Assembly (NCBI GenBank): GCA_035222895.1
Contig: JAVYIG010000109.1
Location: forward strand, 462,001 to 526,000
Reading direction: 5' to 3'
DNA length: 64,000 nt
Source: Strongylocentrotus droebachiensis
Lineage: Eukaryota > Echinodermata > Echinoidea > Camarodonta > Strongylocentrotidae
The position numbers were made by a program, and so were the translations under genes. A model generated the notes under the pieces. It saw nothing but the letters and a program-made list of their open reading frames with translations. It ran no database searches and was not told the DNA's origin. Positions 10,631 through 22,930 of this stretch are shown here, one piece after another (the first letter of the stretch is position 1; every line of letters starts with the position of its first letter).

Positions 10631-13600
10631 TTACTCTTCGTAGCCTTCAGCTGGGTAAATGATGGCGATCTTCGTAATCGGACGGCGGTATTCTGAAGTT
10701 GACGTTTTCACCTTCACATTGCGAACTCTACCGTCGGGTCCTGGATATACCTCAACAACGCGAGCGATGGTCCATTTTCCACGTAACGCGTTGGCGTCGG
10801 CCATCATTACGATATCGTCGACACAAACATTACGACGATCAACGTTCCACTTCCATCTTGGCGTCAATAACGGAAGCACGTCTCTTGTCCACCGCTGCCA
10901 GAAGGCGTCTGCAATCTGTTGGACGAGCTCTACTCGATGCCTTGGGTTCTTGGTTTGCCGGAACGGCCCTTGTGCGACATCACTGGATGCACGTCCTAAC
11001 AGCATGTCATTAGGACTCAGGTAGTTCCCATCATCCGGATCAGTCGGGATTCTGCCGATCGGCCGTTGGTTGACTAGATTAGCCACCTCCATCAGACATG
11101 TATACAGTTCAAACGGCGTCAGGATTTGCTCTCCAATGGCTCTCTTGAGAGCATACTTGCAGCTCTTCACCAATGACTCAGCGCAGCCGTTGTGATGAGG
11201 GGCCGCTGGGGTTATGAACTTCCATTTCGTTCCCTTTTCAGTACAGAACTCCTTTATCTCACTTTGTGCCCCTACAAACTGAGTACCGTTATCACTCCAG
11301 ATCTGTGATGGCTGCCCTCTCAATGCAAAGAATCGACGAAGTACTTGCACAAACTCCATCGTAGAACAATCAGTTGCTAACTCTAAATGAACGGCTCGGG
11401 TATTCAGACATGTGAACAAAACTCCATAATGCTTAGTTGTTTTGTTACGTCCAAATCTCACTGCAAACGGTCCAAAATAATCACATGCCGTGTAGTGAAA
11501 TGGTGGTGTATGTGGGGCTAGTCTCTCTATAGGTAACTCGGCCATTTCCTGTGATTCTGCCTTATGATCAAAGGCTCTGCACACTGTACATCTGAACTTT
11601 ACAGTCTTTGCCAGTCTATGCCCCTTCAGAATCCAGTACCTCCTTCTGGCCTTTGCTGTGGTAGCTGCAACTCCAGTATGTCCACTCTTGTGAACATGTC
11701 GTGTAATCAATGTAGATATCCAGTGTTCGAAAGGAAGCAGGGCTGGGTGTTTCCTTTCAAACGACATGTCGGCTCTATCTACTCTGCCTCCTACTCGGAT
11801 TATGCCTGTACTGTCTGTGTAAGCACTAAGGGCTTTCAGCTCTCCCTTTTGAACTCTGCCTTTCAGTGACTTCTGTGCATTCTGGATCAGGAATGCTTCT
11901 CCTTGCTCCAACTCATCAGGTGTCAAAGTGTTACTAGTGTCATTATCACTATCATCAATTTCCTTCCTGCACTTTGATCTCAGCCTTCTTACAAACTTCA
12001 GCACATAGGATGTCACTCTAATCAACTTTCTCCAGCTGGAGAATCTCTTGTAGTCAATGACATCCTCATCTGTGTGTGATACTATCAAGACTGATTGTTC
12101 TCTCCGTCTTTCTGATTCAACATCAGGCACCTTTCCCTCTAGCTTTGGTTCTTCTGGCCACTCTGACTTTAGTTGGCACAGAAAATCAGGTCCGTGCTGC
12201 CATCTGCCGTTCAGTTGATCTGCATTTAAACCTCGGGTGAGATCATCTGCAACATTCACCTCTCCTGGGATGTGTCGCCATTGACTAGGATCAGTAGAAC
12301 CTTGGATTTCTCCAACTCTGGTAGAGACAAACACCTTGAAGCTCTTAGCTTTGCTCTTTACCCAGGACAGGGCAATCATACTGTCAGTCATGAATATAAC
12401 TTCTTCTAGTTCCATAGTCATCTCAGTTGAGATCGTCCTATACAGTCTGCTTGCCAGGACAGCAGCTTGCAATTCCAGACGTGGAATAGTCAACTGCTTC
12501 AATGGGGCCACTCGTGATTTTGCAGTCAAGAACCGCACTTCGAAGTTTCCTTCATCAGTTCCCCATCTAAGGTAAGCACATGCTCCAAATGCTTTCATTG
12601 ATGCATCACAAAAGATGCATAGGGTTGGCTTTCCAACTGCATTGCTGGGCGTCAGACATCTCTCCAACTTTACATTGTTCAGTTTCTCCATCTCTTCGAA
12701 GAACTTTCTCCATTCAGATTGACAGCTCTCTGATAGCTCAGCGTCCCAGTCAAGTCCTTCCTCCCATAGTCTCTGCAGTCCTATCTTAGCTCGTACTACA
12801 AAAGCTGCTGCATAACCGATAGGGTCAAATATACGAGCTACTTGACTCAAGATCCTTCTCTTTGTCATACTGTTGGTATGGGTTACATTCTCATTGAGCT
12901 TCACTTTGTATGAAAAGACATCTGAATCATCTTCCCATACAACTCCAAGGACTTTCTCATCACTGATGGTTTCGAGCAGTTTGGGACCTGTTTGCTCCGT
13001 CTCATCTGTATGTCTTGACAAAGGTTTATTTGACCTCCACTCTTTGACATTGAAGCCTCCATCAGCCAGGATAGTGTCAATGTCTCTGCTAAGCTCCTCA
13101 GCCTCAGACTTCGTTGGTACTGAAATACAAACATCATCCATGTAAGTATTGTGGTTTATGGCTGACGCTGCTCTTGGATACTTCACTGCCCCTTCTTCTG
13201 CTGTCTACCGTAAAGCCATCTGAGCCATGGCTGGGGCCGGTTTGTCACCAAATGTGACAACTTTCATCACATATACATCAGGCTTCTGGTGTCGACTCAA
13301 ATTCCTCCAGAGGAAGCGATGAACCTGTTGGTCTCTCTCAGGTATCATCACTCTGTGATACATCTTGGATATATCTGCACACAGAGCCACATCATGTTCT
13401 CGAAATCTCAACAACACCCCGAACAAGCTGTTTAGAAGATCTGGGCCTTTCATCCAGTGATCATTTAAAGACTGCCCCTGATATACAGCTGACGAGTTAA
13501 ACACGATCCGGACGGGGGTGCTTTTCTTCTCCGGTCTTACGATGGCGTGGTGAGATATGTAGTGCACTGGGCCGATGTATGACTCTGCTTCTTCATCAGA

Positions 13601-15793
13601 AAGCTTCTTGGCAAAGTTCATTTCTACCATCGCCTTTATCTGATGATCATATGCTTCTGCATGCTGTGCATTCTTCGACAGTTTCTTTTCCGTGGCATAC
13701 AACATTCTCTCAGCTTGGATTCTGTTGTCTCGAAGCAAGTTGGGATCTTTCCGCCAGGGATAGGGTACGAGCCACTGTTTCCCCACCTTCTGGCAGGAAT
13801 CACTGATCAGCTTACACTCTTCTGCTTCTTGCTTACTGAGTCCATTAGGTTGACACTGCTCTGGATCGTGACAAACTCCCATTGATTCTGTCGTCCAGAA
13901 ATCTTTCAAGTCCACTGGGTTGGCAAGCATTACATTCAGTACAGTACTCTTGGTGGGCTGTTGCTCTGAGGTAGCTCCAAATACCACCCATCCTAAAGGA
14001 GAATGCCTTGCCAACATATTCCCTTTCTCTCTGGTTTCTCCTCTATGCATCTTAGCGTGGTCGGTTCCTACTAAAACATCGATGGATCCAAAACCACGGT
14101 GTAGAAGATGCTTCTTCAGGTTGAATTTCCTTGCAAGTTCATCTACCTGAACTTCTGCTACATTATCGTTGATGCACTCCAACCCAAGTGCCGACACTCC
14201 ATAAGCCTGCTTGCTTTCAAGTGACTGCAGTCTCATCCTATACAGTTTCGTCTTCACTGCTTCAACACGGCCTCCGACTTTCGTGATGTTGATTGTGATC
14301 GGTTTCCCGACCAAACCCATGTCTTCTGCCACCGACTGCTTCACAAGACTAATCTGGGATCCTGAGTCTATTAGACAGTTTGCTGTTGAGCTCTTCTGAT
14401 CTGGACCCAGAACCTTCACCGTAACCACTGGCAGTAGGGCCGAATTTCCAGCTACACTGGCTACTATCTCAGTTCTTGTTTCAACTTCCCTGTGCAGCAG
14501 AGGATGATGAAATGAAGAGCACTGCTCCCCATTTATCTCTTTAGAGCACCTCTTCCTTCTCTTGCAGGTTCTCATGTTGTGCTCTCTGCCTGCCTTCTTG
14601 AGACAACTAAAACAAGCATGGTTGTCTCTCATTAACTGAAACCTCTCTGTCTGATTCTTGGAGAGGACCTTCTGGCAATGTTCTACCCAATGATCAGAAG
14701 ATTCGCATATCCAGCATCTGTACTGGGTAAATTGGGTACTCTCACTGCTCTGTTTCTTGTCAGCACTTACATGGTGGACTGCATTCTTCTGTCTGCTGCT
14801 ACTAGTTGCACTTCTAAGCGGTGCAGTGGCCCGCATACGTGTCATCATTTCCGTCTCCATCCAGTCCAGTAAGTGCTGCAAACTGACATCCTTGTCAGCA
14901 CTATTCAAATGTCTGAACCACACCTTTCGGTCTTCGAGGGTCAACTTGCGCTCTATCAGAGCCAACGTTTGGCTGTTGTCTATGTCTTGTGGACAGCCAA
15001 CTTCCTTCAGTGTATTGAAGCTTCGCCTCAACAGGTGCACCAGATCGCAAAATCTGGAGTCTTCTCCGTCCCTCAAATCCCTAAAAGAATTCACATCGTA
15101 AATTATGGCATCTGCTATAAATCGCCGATCACCAAAAACAGAGTTCAGGTATGCCCAAGCAGCATCGTAATCGTTGCCTACCCCTCTTATCATGTCCAAG
15201 GGCTTCCCTTGGAGGCAGGTACGCAATATGGTGACAGCGTCTCTCTTGCTATATCGAGTATCGATTAGATGATGAAAGTCCGATCGAAACGTAGCAAACT
15301 CTCTCACGTCACCGCTGAACTTTGGAAGTTTTGGGCGTTCCATCTGTACTTTGCAAGAGGTGACAACACAGGAGTCAACCTCTGTCTCTCTGCTCACAGT
15401 CTCATTCTCTTGCCCTGCTGTCTCTGCGGCTGCAGACGATGCAGCAGTAGCTCCGCTTGGACCATCACTCCCATCCGGTACAGTTACAATTGCCTTTGAC
15501 TTGGCATGGTCCCTTATTCTCATCTGCATACTGATGAATGTAGACTGGCAGCTTTCTAACCAGATCTCCTCTTTAATGAATTCATCCTCATCATCAATGG
15601 TCTCACAGAAGGCCTCATGCCTTTTCTCCAAATCTATAAATGTAACTTGCAAACCTTGGAAAGCTTCGTCGACCTCCTCAAGGTCCCTGTCATGGTCCAA
15701 CAAATGCTGCAAGGCGTTGGACATCCGGGTTAGCTTAGCCTTTGCAGTTCTCCTCTTGATCTTGAGGTCCTTCACAGCTTGTTCAGTTGTCAT
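10631..15793 (-). pseudogene. gag-pol region of the BEL/Pao element (about one break)
   Basis: One frame of about 1,720 codons reading away from the 5' LTR. In order it shows: a coiled-coil-like N-terminus; a Gag region with the PKLPKFSGDVREFATFRSDF phrase typical of DUF1759; a zinc knuckle CWICESSDHWVEHC (about 14675-14716) plus further Cys/His motifs; an aspartic protease with IDSGSQISL (DSGS at 14357-14368); reverse transcriptase with CADI (13370-13381) and YMDD (13133-13144); RNase H with CDAS and TDSM (about 12230-12640); an H2C2 zinc-binding motif (about 11575-11740); and an integrase core with catalytic Asp, Asp and Glu at about 11480-11482, 11291-11293 and 11177-11179, followed by a DUF5641-like tail (10640-10890). 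Length and order fit BEL/Pao. It is close to intact, with about one break. Confidence 0.95.
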
Positions 15794-15851
15794 CTTGGTT
15801 AACTTAATCCCTTCGTCTCCTATTCCAGGTCAGCGTAGAAATCGAATGCAA

Positions 15852-17151
15852 TGAATAGTCGAGGAAAGGGAAAATGAAGATTGGGAGTCCAGCCATAAAT
15901 GGAGATATTAAGCTGTTAAGCTTATTTATTCGATCTGTAAAGACAGATAAAATAACAACAATAGATTTAGTATATCATTCATGTTACACAAGAATGCAAG
16001 ATATAATACAAAATATCTGAATAAACCAAGTAGCTGTATCTATAAAGATTCATTTAAACACCTTTTGCTTTTGTTCTATAAACTGTCAATCTTGACCTCG
16101 TCCTTTAACTATCAAAAATCCAGAGTAACCAACGGCTACAAAACCTAATGCATTTTCTAATATGCACTACTTTGATAAACTCATATTTGCTGAGTTTCTC
16201 AAACTGACCTGACTTTCCTTTAAACAGATAACTGCCAATTTGCATGAACCAAAATAACTGTAAATATCTCTATCTTGCTTGATTATTCACATTTTTCTGC
16301 ACAGAATAAATTCGTTCTAAAAAACCTCAATAATGGATCGTCACTTTAAATGTGCTATAACTTCCACTGACTTTGACAGGCGCATAATTTGCATATTTAT
16401 GCTCGCCTAAGAAAACTATCTTATTAAATGTCTGCATTCAATTAAACACTGTTTAATGAATTAAACTTAAATATCTGACTTGCTATACCATGTCAGAGGT
16501 GCAAAGTTTAACCTTTCACCAAGTCAATAAATAGTGTCTTGCAACTTTTAAGCAAGCTAAATCAAATTCTACCATGTCTACAGACCAACTTTTGTCACCC
16601 ACACAAACTGCATAAAATCCATGATTCTAGCATCCACAATAATAAACATCCTTTATCTTCAGGACTTCTATAAATTTACACTGTTCCCATTATAAATGAC
16701 ATAAAACTATATTTGCCTAATACTGTAATTCTGCTTTAACAATGATCATTTAACTGGAAAAACACATGAATAAAAGTACGGCTCATGGGCGCGGCCATTT
16801 TTAGGCGCAGCCATTTTGGAACCAATGCCACACGTGCATTATGCTAATGAGTTAAATACAGTTCTTTTTACAGTTCAACTTGAATCTATCTTATTTTCTG
16901 TTTTATGAGTTCACATTCCAGTTTATATTAATCTAAACACTCACTTCTGTGGCGGGACAAAACTTCGTCGGGAATACATGAATGGCAACTGACGGGTTAA
17001 CTGGTAAACTAGTCAGACTTGACTAGATTTCTGACTGCGTTCTGTGTTGACTGAAGAACATGGCGACAGTGCCGAACTTAACCTATGGTAGCTTATAAGA
17101 GCAAAAAAAGAGAAAATCTAAACCAAGCAAAAATCATCGCTCGGCGAAACA
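15852..17151 (-). repeat. 5' LTR of the BEL/Pao element
   Basis: 1,300 bp, the same length as the 3' LTR and no difference seen by eye. Followed on the plus strand by ATGTA (17152-17156), the second copy of the target-site duplication. The element's coding region starts about 60 bases inside this LTR. Confidence 0.95.
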
Positions 17152-17156
17152 ATGTA

Positions 17157-17470
17157 GCATGTAAGTATTGGTGTGCACTGCAAAGTTTTGGAGTCATCAA
17201 AATCATAATAAACTTGGCCCAGTCTTGGTAAAGTAGCAAGCACTGTACACAGAAAGATGTATATGGGACTACACAAATGGTGTCGGGGGGGGGGGGGGGG
17301 GGGCTACTAACCTTGATTTCCTAATCTTTTTATGCTCATTACTCGGCCAGTATACATTTTCTTCAAAAATTGTTTGGCAAATGACATTTCTTTGTAATCT
17401 TGAACATTCAGTGTAATTTTCGTTTTATTCTGTGAGAATTAATTTTTACCAGAACTCACCTTTATCTTTA
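17157..17470 (+). repeat. Family M MITE, right part, split by the BEL/Pao insertion
   Basis: Resumes with GCATGTAAGTATTGGTGTGC and ends ACTCACCTTTATCTTTA. Together with 9183-9265 it makes one complete M copy. A tract of 19 G (17285-17303) follows GTGTC. Confidence 0.9.
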
Positions 17471-17674
17471 CTGTATTTGTATCATTTTAGTATGTTTAAA
17501 GAATATACTTGGCTAAAGTTTGTATGTTTGTGGTGTAATTCTACATTGGTCAGTGCTTTGATGTAAAAGCACAACACAAAGTGTCACTTTACTTTTTAGT
17601 ATGGTTATGAGGGTAAGGAGTTTATGCAGTTGTACAGTATGTATTCCTGGGCACTGTCTTATAGATAGTTGCAA

Positions 17675-18067
17675 TTAAAGATAAACTTGAGTTCTGGTAT
17701 TGCGATTGCATTGTGAAAGAAAAGGTGTGGAATGAATCAGAAACAGTTGATCATGTAGCATGTAAGTATTGGTGTGCACTGCAAAGTTTTGGAGTCATCA
17801 AAATCATAATAAACTTGGCCCAGTCTTGGTAAAGTAGCAAGCACTGTACACAGAAAGATGTATATGGGACTACACAAATGGTGTCGGGGGGGGGGGGGGC
17901 TACTAACCTTGATTTCCTAATCTTTTTATGCTCATTACTCGGCCAGTATACATTTTCTTCAAAAATTGTTTGGCAAATGACATTTCTTTGTAATCTTGAA
18001 CATTCAGTGTAATTTTCGTTTTATTCTGTGAGAATTAATTTTTACCAGAACTCACCTTTATCTTTAA
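17675..18067 (+). repeat. Family M MITE in tandem array
   Basis: TTAAAGATAAACTTGAGTTC to ACTCACCTTTATCTTTAA, about 393 bp, with a 14-base G tract at 17886-17899. Nearly identical to the neighbouring copies. Confidence 0.9.
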
Positions 18068-18271
18068 CTGTATTTGTATCATTTTAGTATGTTTAAAGAA
18101 TATACTTGGCTAAAGTTTGTATGTTTGTGGTGTAATTCTACATTGGTCAGTGCTTTGATGTAAAAGCACAACACAAAGTGTCACTTTACTTTTTAGTATG
18201 GTTATGAGGGTAAGGAGTTTATGCAGTTGTACAGTATGTATTCCTGGGCACTGTCTTATAGATAGTTGCAA

Positions 18272-18663
18272 TTAAAGATAAACTTGAGTTCTGGTATTGC
18301 GATTGCATTGTGAAAGAAAAGGTGTGGAATGAATCAGAAACAGTTGATCATGTAGCATGTAAGTATTGGTGTGCACTGCAAAGTTTTGGAGTCATCAAAA
18401 TCATAATAAACTTGGCCCAGTCTTGGTAAAGTAGCAAGCACTGTACACAGAAAGATGTATATGGGACTACACAAATGGTGTCAGGGGGGGGGGGGCTAAT
18501 AACCTTGATTTCCTAATCTTTTTATGCTCATTACTCGGCCAGTATACATTTTCTTCAAAAATTGTTTGGCAAATGACATTTCTTTGTAATCTTGAACATT
18601 CAGTGTAATTTTCGTTTTATTCTGTGAGAATTAATTTTTACCAGAACTCACCTTTATCTTTAA
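18272..18663 (+). repeat. Family M MITE in tandem array
   Basis: Same ends as the previous copy, about 392 bp, with a 12-base G tract at 18484-18495. Last M copy before the duplicated block. Confidence 0.9.
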
Positions 18664-20801
18664 CTGTATTTGTATCATTTTAGTATGTTTAAAGAATATA
18701 CTTGGCTACAATTTGTATGTTTGTGGTGTAATTCTACATTGGTCAGTGCTTTGATGTAAAAGCAAAACAATAAGTGTCACTTTATTTTTAGTACGGTTAT
18801 TAGGGTAAGGAGTTTCTGAAGTAGTACAGTATGTACTCCTGGGCACTGTCTTATAAATAGTTGCGATTAATTCAAATCAATTGCAAGTCTTCTAATCAAT
18901 CACAAGTTTGCAGTCCCTCATCTCTTATGTACATCATTGCGATTGATATCAATTGCAAATAAGTTGCAATTTGTATCAACTCTTTATAAGATCTGGGGGG
19001 TGTTTCACAAAGATTCTAAGTTGGACTTAAATATTATGGAGAGCCATTTGTAGCCTTATAATGAAATATATTCAAAAGCAAAAATTTCAAGTATTTTAGA
19101 CTTTTTATAAATTCCACATCAAGAACATGAAATGTCCCTTGATAATAGAAAATATGAATGATTTGAATCAACATTTTATGCCTTTTAAAATAACTTTTAC
19201 AAAATATTTTCAAGGATGCTAACCGCTTTCCATAATTGTTAAGTCCAACTTAGGATCTTTGTGAAACACCCCCCTGATCTGTTTACATTCTACTTGTATC
19301 TCTTCATACACAATGTGTAATTTCTTGTCGTGTCAGAATCTTATTTTTTGTGCAATTTTTTATCATCCAATCCAAAAAAATGTGAAGTACATTGTGGAAA
19401 TGTGATATGTTACTGTTGATGTTGATACATTTGATTTCATGGTTTCATGGATGGTAGTTTGAAAATATGATTGTATTGGTAGGAAACTGTTAAACTCTAT
19501 TTTTATATGTTATTGTTTATTTTCATTGTTATGTACATGTATGCAATTTGGTATTATTGAGTCTGTTGAACCATACTCTGTTAACCGAATATAACTAAAT
19601 ATCAGAAATTTTCTTGACTGCCATAGAGATATATCCTTTTTATATGAGGTAAGGAAAATGATTAGAAATGAGGAATTTTATTCCAGGTGTTATTTTGTTT
19701 AAAACTCAACACAAGATGCCAGCGATTCAAATGTTGCACAGAGAATCTACTTTTAGTCTGTACACTAAAGGCTGCACTACACAAGTTGCAATAGGCTATT
19801 TTCATAATGTACCAAATTAAATGCTTACGCCTTTTTGAAGTACCTCTAAATTATTTCCTTCACCTGTTGCAAATAATTGTATCTCAGTAGTCAGCTTGTA
19901 GTGGAGGGAATCATTTTTCATGAAAGTATTTGAAATCGACATGATTCAAGGCCTTTATATATTATATAAACATGACTAAATTGCTACATGATGTGGTACT
20001 GCAAAGACCAATGACACATTTCATTGTTTATGAAAAATGAAACCCCTCAGGAGCCAATTTTTAGGGTAAATTATATGGCTGTACACCATGAAGGCATTAT
20101 GAAGCACTGTAGATCAGTTTGACCTTTAATTAAAAAGAAATAGTACGTTATGTTGTGAAATTCACCTGATCCTCCAACAGACATGTATCTTCTTTGTTAA
20201 TTCCTTTCATATGTTGTATCCATGAAAGAGTATTAATAAATATGTGGTGAATTGTAAAAGTGGAGAAAAAATGTCAGTCTTTTCTGTGTGCTTGAAAGGA
20301 AGTCCACCTAGATATTAAGTTTGTTATGAAAGAAGAAGAAAAATGAGTGAATAAGTCAGTGAGCAAAAAACAATTAGACATATTAAAGAAAGTTATGAAA
20401 ATCTTTTAAGGTCCCCTCCCATTACCCTGTACTAAAAAACAATATGATTATTATGTCCCTTAGGAAAAGTTTTTGTTAGGATGAATGTATGATAATCATA
20501 CATTCACCCTTTCACAACTTTCACTAATTTGTCTCTCTCATTTTTCTGCTTTTATTAAAAACAAGATAATATTAGATTGGACTTCAAAATTCTAGAAATA
20601 TGTATATAATGTATTCTTCTTCTTCTTTTTCTTCTTCTTCTTCTCCTTCTTCTTATTATTCTTCTTCTTCTTCTCCTTCTTCTCCTTCTTCTCCTCCTTC
20701 TTCTTCTTTCTTTTCTTTATTTTTTAGATAATATGTTCATCCTCCTCCCCCCCCCCCAATAGTACATGATATGTAGATTGTACAGGAATGAAATTCCCTC
20801 G
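18664..20801. repeat. Duplicated block, copy 2
   Basis: Direct copy of 6645-8524, ending at the same GAAATTCCCTCG, after which the two diverge. Compared with copy 1 it carries a 280-bp inverted-repeat element (18995-19274), a 17-base insertion with GCGATTGATATC (about 18938-18955) and a shorter microsatellite. No gene seen. Confidence 0.85.
18995..19274. mobile_element. MITE with GGGGGGTGTTTCACAAAG ends, absent from the paralogous block
   Basis: The left end GGGGGGTGTTTCACAAAGAT and right end TCTTTGTGAAACACCCCCC form an inverted repeat of about 35 bp with TAAGTTGGACTTA/TAAGTCCAACTTA. GATCT lies on both sides (18990-18994, 19276-19280), a probable target duplication. Block copy 1 has no such element at the matching place (about 6960), so it arrived after the duplication. 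Confidence 0.85.
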
Positions 20802-22232
20802 CCGATCGGCGGATTTCCGCCTTTTTCTAGATTTTAAGACGGGGGGGGGGGGGGAGGGGGGTTCTTCTGAACAATGTCATAGAGTCCCTTTAGGCAAGAT
20901 GGGGTTACAAATATTTCTCAAATATAGAATTCAAATGTAGGGAATACGTGTCCTTTTACGTAAATATATTCAAAAGTTCTCTGCGGAAAGGGGGCACAGC
21001 CCCTAAACCCCCGCCATGGGCATTCTCCCCGGACCCCCATTTAATCTTCCTCCCTTGGGGGGATTTCTCTGTCTCATCCCTCTATATACATCCTGTATAA
21101 TTACAGAAGAAAAATACAATTTTAAAGAATTCACATTAAGAACATTCTTGTTTCAAATGGCTGAGTTTTCCCATTTACACTTGGTAAAGTGTACACGCCG
21201 TGTGATCTTGTAACAAAATGTGCTTATCATAAGTCTTCTATGAAATGAAGTAATTTATCATATTCTAAAATGTCTGTTTCTAATTACACAAAATGGGTTG
21301 TAGATATATAACAAGGAACATATTGATAAAACTATACCCTCACTTAATTCTTTATTTGATGGATAACAAGTTCAGCCTAGAAGGGCAAGAAATATTTTTT
21401 TTTTAAAGGTGGGGGGAAACAAATCATAACCCAGAATTTGCTTCTCAAGATTTTGTATTTCAGTATTGATGGTTGAAAAATTAAGTCAAGAGTATATAAC
21501 AAAACATTCAAAGGTGTACAAATAAGAAGTTCAATTAATCCAAATTTGATCCCATTTGTTAGCAGTACATCCTAAACTATCATCTATAAGTATACATATT
21601 CCCTACTTTTCATTAGAAAATTATGTTTTATAAAAACACCAATAAGTTCAGGTTTCTGCAAATTGTAAATTTTCGAAAATATGCAGTTTTGGGGGAATCG
21701 TTCACCTAAAATAAAAGAAATCGAAAATAGACCCTCTAAAAGACGTGTGCTCTATAAGAACAGCTCATAGAAGTGATGCATTTAGGTGTGGCAAGCAAGA
21801 GTAATATGCATGCTATGGTACCTTGGGTGGTCGCACATCCCAATCACATAGGATGTGGAATGTGCTTGCCAGAATAACTGCACATCCCAATACAATAGGG
21901 TTTAGAATGTACTTGCCAGAGAAAGTATGTGTGGCACTCTAATAATGTTACAGGTGTCACTATAGAAATAGGTGACAAACGAATAATATGCAAGACATCA
22001 AGCCACACAATCAAGACAAGACAATACTATTTACAAATGTAATTAAGTTCTTCAAATATAAGAGCTCCATGGTTCTTCTATAAGGTCAAGTCACTACACA
22101 GGTATCAAAGTGATCATGCAGAAGGCCAAGAACTACTAGTAAGAGGCATCCTATTAAGTACGTTGTTTGTTTCAGGAGTTTGTGCAGTTCAATGGGTGCC
22201 AATTTTGTAAGGCACCTGCATCATGTACATGG
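20802..22232. other. Intergenic with G/C tracts and small repeats
   Basis: Contains a G tract (about 20841-20860), a C-rich repeat phrase (GGCACAGCCCCTAAACCCCC at about 20994), and an imperfect direct repeat around 21834-21920 (CACATCCCAAT...CTTGCCAGA twice). Open frames are short and look random. Confidence 0.4.
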
Positions 22233-22508
22233 CACTGTGAATATGATATGACGGACAAAAAAAAGAGGACAAAATATACGGTTCCTATTCTACCCTCAAT
22301 TATTGCTGTGGTAGATAAATTAAGGAACATCCCTTCATTGATATTATGTAAAATAAGTAGAACAGGTGAATATGCATGTGAAACCTGTTCTACACATTTT
22401 TACATATAGCAGTGAAAGGATGTTCCTTTATCTACCACAGCAATGGTTGAAGGTAATATGAGGAACCGTATATTTTGTCCTCTTTCTTTGTCCGTCATAT
22501 TCACAGTG
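22233..22508. repeat. Foldback (near-palindromic) element
   Basis: Left CACTGTGAATATGA...CGGACAAA and right TTTGTCCGTCATATTCACAG are inverted. The symmetry continues inward through AGAGGACAAAATATACGGTT, TTGCTGTGGTAGATAAA and GGAACATCC to a centre near AGAACAGGTGAATATG, giving arms of about 135 bp with small indels. Non-coding; transcripts would fold into a long hairpin. Class unknown. Confidence 0.8.
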
Positions 22509-22930
22509 TGGAGAAACTGTTAGGACTGCTGGTGGTCGATCATCCCGGTCGATCATAATATACTCGTGTTTATCCATTCAATGTGGAGAGAAGGAATGGC
22601 CATTATGACCCACGTATACACTTGCGGAAACGGAACTGGATGCAAGCTCATCGATCGCTGACGAAAAGGACCATCAACGGTTTAAAGGGTCACTGCTCGT
22701 TCGTACATGTGCCAAAATTTGATATTCAATCAACAGTGTAGCTGCAGAGTTTATGCGTGGACTAGATTTAGGTGTAAGGAAAATGCTCATTAACTTTTGG
22801 TTTGATAGTAGTCACCATAAAGAAGCTTATAATTTATCAAAGAAAGCGAGAAAGGTTGATAGCAGATTAAATGGAACTTCTCCCCACATAACATAATATA
22901 GACTTCCTCGTAATATTGGAACTCACTTAC
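22509..22930. other. Intergenic, nothing recognised
   Basis: Moderately GC-rich stretch with a GTCGATCATCCCGGTCGATC repeat-like phrase and no open frame of note. Confidence 0.35.

Larger units (their letters stand above)
9266..17151 (-). mobile_element. BEL/Pao LTR retrotransposon, nearly whole
   Basis: A 7,886-bp element on the minus strand with two 1,300-bp LTRs that begin TG and end CA in element orientation, a 5-bp target duplication ATGTA (9261-9265 and 17152-17156), a polypurine tract next to the 3' LTR, and one long gag-pol region. The domain order (Gag-like DUF1759-type region, zinc knuckles, aspartic protease, RT, RNase H, integrase) in a single frame, with YMDD in RT, is that of the BEL/Pao superfamily. 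The LTRs look identical by eye, so it is very young. It looks nearly whole, with about one break in the coding region. It sits inside a family M MITE whose sister copies show the unoccupied site. Confidence 0.95.
17471..18871 (+). repeat. Tandem array of family M MITE plus spacer, about 600-bp unit
   Basis: Units of one M copy plus about 205 bp of spacer (TTTGTATGTTTGTGGTGTAA ... GCACTGTCTTATAGATAG) follow head to tail. The phrase TCATGTAGCATGTAAG recurs at 17751 and 18348, a spacing of 597, and the BEL-split copy is 601 before. With the units before the BEL element the array holds at least four M copies. The G tract inside M is 19, 14 and 12 long in successive copies. Confidence 0.9.

Noticed and set aside
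15810-15827. Primer-binding site for the BEL/Pao element (minus-strand TGGAATAGGAGACG, 24 bases inside the 5' LTR)
   Set aside because: It starts TGG as required, but the spacing is long and the sequence does not fit the T-arm and acceptor layout of any tRNA 3' end I could reconstruct.
10659-15854. Plus-strand open frames of 60-167 codons within the BEL/Pao element
   Set aside because: They are antisense shadows of the gag-pol region and show no independent domain.
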